Shown one piece after another: positions 60,862 to 64,000 of a stretch of 64,000 nucleotides of DNA. The notes under the pieces were generated by a model. That model had not been told where the DNA came from. It did not search any database and saw only the letters and a list, made by a program, of their open reading frames with translations. Position 1 is the stretch's first letter. Each line of letters starts with the position of its first letter. The DNA is from Clostridiales bacterium COT073_COT-073 (lineage in GTDB: Bacteria; Bacillota; Clostridia; Lachnospirales; Vallitaleaceae). Location of the stretch: contig RQYD01000001.1 of assembly GCA_003858485.1 (NCBI GenBank), forward strand, positions 62,001 to 126,000, written 5' to 3'. The translations under genes and the position numbers were made by a program.

Positions 60862-61710
60862 TTATTTCCGGACAAAATGTAAGAGAATGGCCAGCAATCC
60901 CATTGCCAGACAATAATATGCAAAATAATATAATTTTCCTTTTTTTATAATATTCAGCAGCCATTTAATACAGGCAAAGCCTGACACTGCTGCCACTACG
61001 GTTCCTAAAAAATATAAGCCCAATATTCCGCCGCTTAAACTTTCCGCCGCTCCATCCTTGATCTGTAAAACCGCTGCGCCCAAAATTGCCGGAATTGACA
61101 TGATAAATGAGAATTTAACTGCTAATTCTGGGCTCAAGCCCCTGGTTCGCCCAGTCACAATGGTAAGGCCCGACCGTGAAATTCCCGGTAAAGTGGCAAT
61201 TCCCTGGGCAATTCCAATCATCAGAGCATCCATTGCCGTCATATCCCGTTCTTTTTTTTCGCCTTCCTTTACTTTCATCGTATACAGCAAAATTGCACCT
61301 GTTATCAATAATCCAATGCCCGGAATCAGCATCCCGGTATAGGCAGCTTCAATTGTCTTTTTTAAAAGCAGTCCGAAAATTACTGTTGGAATCATCGACA
61401 GCAAAATATAGCACACAAAATACTTTTTGTCATTATTTAATACTTCTGTCCATTTGATTTTTCCGGTCATGGCCTGGAAACATCTTCCGATCAAGGCAAA
61501 GCCTTCCCGGATTAATTCCCAGATATCTTGATAAAAAGCTGCCAAAACCGCTACCAAAGTGCCGACATGCAACAGAACTTCAAATAAAATTCCGCCCCCT
61601 TGTAAATCCATCATATTGCCAAAAATTGCTAAATGTCCGGAACTGCTGATTGGCAAAAATTCCGTCAGTCCCTGAATCAATCCCATAATAATTGCTTTAA
61701 TAATTGTCAT
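60862..61710 (-). CDS. uppP: undecaprenyl-diphosphatase
   Basis: This 282-residue integral membrane enzyme (BacA type) recycles the undecaprenyl carrier for cell wall synthesis and can confer bacitracin resistance. It has LIQGLTEFLPISSSGHLAIF with the EFLPISSSGH signature and GIAQGIATLPGISRSGLTIV with the second catalytic block. About eight membrane segments are visible. CCGGAG precedes the ATG. A MITE lies 76 bases upstream, within its promoter region. Confidence 0.96.
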   Translation of the reverse strand: MTIIKAIIMGLIQGLTEFLPISSSGHLAIFGNMMDLQGGGILFEVLLHVGTLVAVLAAFYQDIWELIREGFALIGRCFQAMTGKIKWTEVLNNDKKYFVCYILLSMIPTVIFGLLLKKTIEAAYTGMLIPGIGLLITGAILLYTMKVKEGEKKERDMTAMDALMIGIAQGIATLPGISRSGLTIVTGRTRGLSPELAVKFSFIMSIPAILGAAVLQIKDGAAESLSGGILGLYFLGTVVAAVSGFACIKWLLNIIKKGKLYYFAYYCLAMGLLAILLHFVRK

Positions 61711-61786
61711 AATTTACTCCGGTTCAATCATTGTATTTTCTTTAAACAGACATCTGCCTGTAGTTATTGTTTCTGATTATTTACTC

Positions 61787-61976
61787 ACTCAACTTTCCCG
61801 CGTTCCCTGGAACAGTCTTTTTTATGGCGTGTGCTGCGAAAGCAATCTTGCGAAGCAAGTTGCGAAAGCATGTGCCGCGAAAGCCATCTTACGAAGTATG
61901 TGGCGAAAGCGTGGGAAACCATGTGCCCGCTCTCTGGAGCGGGATAGAGCTAAAAAAGACTGTGGAAAAGTTGAGT
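61787..61976 (+). mobile_element. MITE copy C (190 bp) with TACTC target duplication
   Basis: The ends ACTCAACTTT (61787) and AAAGTTGAGT (ending 61976) are perfect inverted repeats. The inner ACAGTCTTTTTT and AAAAAAGACTGT extend the pairing. TACTC flanks it at 61782-61786 and 61977-61981. The interior carries several GCAAGCCATCTTACGAAGTA-like units and the GCCCGCTCTCTGGAGCGGG hairpin. It encodes no transposase. It is the best-preserved copy, lying between uppP and the aspartokinase gene. Confidence 0.88.
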
Positions 61977-62040
61977 TACTCAATTTAATTTCCCTAACAT
62001 CTTTTTAAACAGCCAGCTGATGCAGTAAATAAGAAAAGCG

Positions 62041-62090
62041 GTAACCGCAAGCCATCTTACATAGTAAATGGCGAAAGGGAAACCCTGTGC
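62041..62090 (+). repeat. solitary MITE internal fragment
   Basis: GTAACCGCAAGCCATCTTAC followed by ATAGTAAATGGCGAAAGG matches the internal unit of the MITE family but has no terminal repeats. It lies just after the aspartokinase stop codon. Confidence 0.65.
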
Positions 62091-62096
62091 AGCAAG

Positions 62097-63326
62097 TTAC
62101 AAAAGTAGTGTACCTCCACCGCCCAGATTGGAATAATTTAAGGCAAATGCCTGATGCAATGCCTCAACTGCTTTGGCTGTATCCTGACTGGCAATCAAAC
62201 AGGCGATCGTTGACAGTGAATCGGCTGTTTGTAAAATTAAAATTCCTTTTTGTGACAGAGCAGTGATGATCCGAGCCATAACTCCCGGCACACCGGTCAT
62301 TCCTTCCCCAATTAAAGTTATTTTCGTACAATTTTCAATTAAAGTGTAGTCAGCCTGATATTTTCGTAAAAGCTCTTCAGCAATTGCCTTTTTTTCCTGA
62401 TCAATGGTAAAAGCGCGCAAGTCCGGAAAAACATTAATAATATCAATTGATACTCCTTTTTCAGCCAATTCCTCAAAAAAAGCAGTATCATCCAGTCTTC
62501 CTTCGATTCTGCATTGCAATCGTTCGCTCCGACAGGCGACGGCCGTAATTGGACGACTTTTGGCTATTTGATTTAAATAGCGATATTCAGTAATGGCTGT
62601 GCCGGCATGACTGCTGAAAGTATTTTTAATAATCAGTGGAATTCCTGCCCTTCTGGCCACTTCAACTGCTTTTTTATGTATGACTTTGGCACCGCTGTCA
62701 GCCATCTGAAAAACTTCATTATAGCTGATGCCTTCTAAAGTAACGGCCTCGGCACATAATTTCGGATCAGTGGTCATAATTCCGTCCACATCTGTATAAA
62801 TCTCAACTTTTTCCGCTTCCAAGGCTTCCCCTAAAAGGGCTGCACTCAAATCTGAGCCACCACGGCCTAAAGTAGCCAGTTCACCTTCCAAAGAGCGCCC
62901 CTGAAAGCCGGCAACAATTGGAGTAATTCCATTTTCCAGAGCCTGGCGCAGGATAGTTGCATCAACTGACAGCACTTCTGCACCGGTGTAATTATTATCG
63001 GTAATGATGCCGGCCCGACCACCGCTATATGCTTCGGCGGCAATTCCGATCTTTTGCAGCTCACCGGATAGAACCACCGCCGAAATAATTTCCCCGGTTC
63101 CCATTAATAAGTCAATTTCTCTTTTACTTAAGCTATCTTTATTATCTTTTAAAAGCGATAACAAGGTATCGGTGGCATAGGGCGAATTCATTCTGCCCAT
63201 GGCCGATACCACCACTACCACTCCATCAAACATGGTTTTGGCTTTTTTTATTTTTTCCAGTACAAAGCTCCGGCCATTTTCATCAGCCATACTGGTACCA
63301 CCAAATTTCTGAATAATAATTTTCAT
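62097..63326 (-). CDS. aspartate kinase
   Basis: This 409-residue enzyme phosphorylates aspartate, the first step toward lysine, threonine, methionine and diaminopimelate. It begins IIQKFGGTSMADENGRSFVL (KFGGTS signature) and has FQGRSLEGELATLGRGGSDL and VEIYTDVDGIMTTDP. Two ACT domains (about residues 260-409) provide feedback control. The length fits DapG/LysC-type monofunctional kinases. No lysine riboswitch is visible in the 106-base upstream gap. Confidence 0.94.
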   Translation of the reverse strand: MKIIIQKFGGTSMADENGRSFVLEKIKKAKTMFDGVVVVVSAMGRMNSPYATDTLLSLLKDNKDSLSKREIDLLMGTGEIISAVVLSGELQKIGIAAEAYSGGRAGIITDNNYTGAEVLSVDATILRQALENGITPIVAGFQGRSLEGELATLGRGGSDLSAALLGEALEAEKVEIYTDVDGIMTTDPKLCAEAVTLEGISYNEVFQMADSGAKVIHKKAVEVARRAGIPLIIKNTFSSHAGTAITEYRYLNQIAKSRPITAVACRSERLQCRIEGRLDDTAFFEELAEKGVSIDIINVFPDLRAFTIDQEKKAIAEELLRKYQADYTLIENCTKITLIGEGMTGVPGVMARIITALSQKGILILQTADSLSTIACLIASQDTAKAVEALHQAFALNYSNLGGGGTLLL

Positions 63327-63404
63327 AATTGTATCCTTATTCTTTTAGAGTTTATTTCCATACTACTATATCACACATTAAGCCCAAGTGCCAAGAGAAA
63401 AATA

Positions 63405-63434
63405 CAGAAAAAAGAGAAGTCTGACCACTTCTCT
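63405..63434 (-). terminator. rseC terminator
   Basis: AGAGAAGT-CTGACC-ACTTCTCT forms a perfect 8-bp stem. On the minus strand it is followed by TTTTTT. It overlaps the last two bases of the rseC stop codon. Confidence 0.82.
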
Positions 63435-63849
63435 ACAACACTTTTACTGCTTTGGGGATATATTTTTCCTTTTTAAATTTTTTTTCCTGACTGCGAATTA
63501 ATAAAAAGCTGATCACCATTGCAGTCAAGCCGCCGATAATACTAATTCCTTCTACCTGAGCCGGAGCAATTTTGCCAGCCACCAGATAACCGGCTATCAT
63601 CCCCGCCAGCAGGCAAAGGAGCGGGATACCATAAGCGATCGCCACCGCCGATAAAAAACTATCTGTTTCCAGTCGAATCTCTACCAGATCCCCGGCTTTG
63701 GCTGCACATAAATTAAGGGCAGACAATTCCAGATTTTTACTTTCCGCCGCCATACTACAGGCATTGCAGGAACCACAGGCTGCATTTCGAACCATTTGCA
63801 GCACTACTTTATCGCCATCAACTCTGATTACTTGTCCTGTTTCCGTCAT
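63433..63849 (-). CDS. rseC: RseC/SoxR-reducing family protein
   Basis: This 138-residue membrane protein has a cysteine cluster AACGSCNACSMAAES in its N-terminal cytoplasmic part. Two membrane segments follow at about residues 62-84 and 92-112, and a basic C-terminal tail. The layout matches RseC, found beside Rnf electron-transport genes or alone; it may bind a metal or take part in redox reactions. GAGGAG before the ATG at 63849 sets the start; the frame open to 63915 lacks an RBS. Confidence 0.85.
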   Translation of the reverse strand: MTETGQVIRVDGDKVVLQMVRNAACGSCNACSMAAESKNLELSALNLCAAKAGDLVEIRLETDSFLSAVAIAYGIPLLCLLAGMIAGYLVAGKIAPAQVEGISIIGGLTAMVISFLLIRSQEKKFKKEKYIPKAVKVL

Positions 63850-63913
63850 AATTTTCTCCTCTGCATTGCTTTCATTTTTTGCTCTATCCAAAGCGGGAAT
63901 CCGGATTTTTTTC

Positions 63914-63935
63914 ATATCTGATATATATCTGATAT
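63914..63935 (-). promoter_or_regulatory. tandem palindromic 11-mers upstream of rseC
   Basis: ATATCTGATAT occurs twice in direct succession (63914-63924 and 63925-63935); each copy is itself palindromic around a central base. It lies about 65 bases before the rseC start and looks like a repressor binding site. The last 65 bases of the window hold no recognisable gene. Confidence 0.45.
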
Positions 63936-64000
63936 AAATCCCGGCTTTGTTTTATGCACCGGAATACCGATACTTTCCTATGCTTGCCGCTTTGGACTAT

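Noticed and set aside
63327-63412. Lysine riboswitch before the aspartokinase gene
   Set aside because: The gap is only about 100 bases and most is the rseC terminator; a lysine riboswitch needs roughly 170 bases and its motifs are absent.

Overview
The window comes from a low-G+C, Gram-positive anaerobe of the Clostridia (Bacillota), most likely a motile, saccharolytic gut-type organism of the Lachnospiraceae or a relative. The support is indirect but consistent: strong AGGAGG ribosome binding sites, type III glutamine synthetase, the fhs/folD one-carbon pair, cysteine-type sulfatases, an L10 leader, the yceD-rpmF pair, and two chemoreceptor genes preceded by sigma-D-like promoters. No rRNA, tRNA, CRISPR array, prophage or autonomous insertion sequence was seen.

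Layout. 1-725: 5' part of glnS. 1049-6462: alpha-galactoside uptake and hydrolysis operon (binding protein, two permeases, GH36 alpha-galactosidase), with an AraC regulator convergent to it. 7654-8556: TPR membrane protein. 8818-19303: a minus-strand beta-galactoside island (LacI regulator, EamA transporter, GH63-like glycosidase, LacZ, two permeases, binding protein). Its promoter carries two palindromic operators 21 bp apart. 19605-20272: rpmF and yceD. 20565-20866: a complete type I toxin-antitoxin locus set among palindromic repeats. 20937-25012: DUF454 protein and a heterodimeric ABC exporter behind a palindromic operator. 25300-31922: two methyl-accepting chemotaxis proteins flanking rpsD, rplL and rplJ, the last with an L10 leader and attenuator. 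32157-34849: RidA, a PatB/MalY beta-lyase and a ROK fructokinase. 34968-37806: two sulfatases. 38599-41848: an NrtR-like Nudix regulator, an SPFH/Band-7 protein and a divergent NAD-kinase-like protein. 42039-43880: heparinase II/III-like lyase. 44118-49790: orphan binding protein, YigZ, a PfkB-like probable pseudokinase and glnN. 49815-63849: housekeeping genes on the minus strand (PBP1A, pgsA, rimO, folD, fhs, ftsK, uppP, aspartokinase, rseC).

Three points stand out. (1) The NrtR / SPFH / NAD-kinase-like trio looks like a small NAD(P)-linked system that I do not recognise as characterised. Its Nudix box has lost the catalytic glutamates, and the kinase motif is GQDG rather than GGDG. (2) A non-autonomous transposon (MITE) family of about 160-190 bp is present in three copies, each with ACTCAACTTT-type ends and its own 5-bp target duplication (AACTT, TATAA, TACTC). 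One copy sits exactly after the stop codon of the nrtR-like gene. (3) A second palindromic repeat family has 20-26 bp arms that differ between copies but stay self-complementary around a conserved core, so the arms covary.

Start codons were set from ribosome binding sites, so several genes begin downstream of the longest open frame. Functions come from motifs read by eye; no database search was possible.
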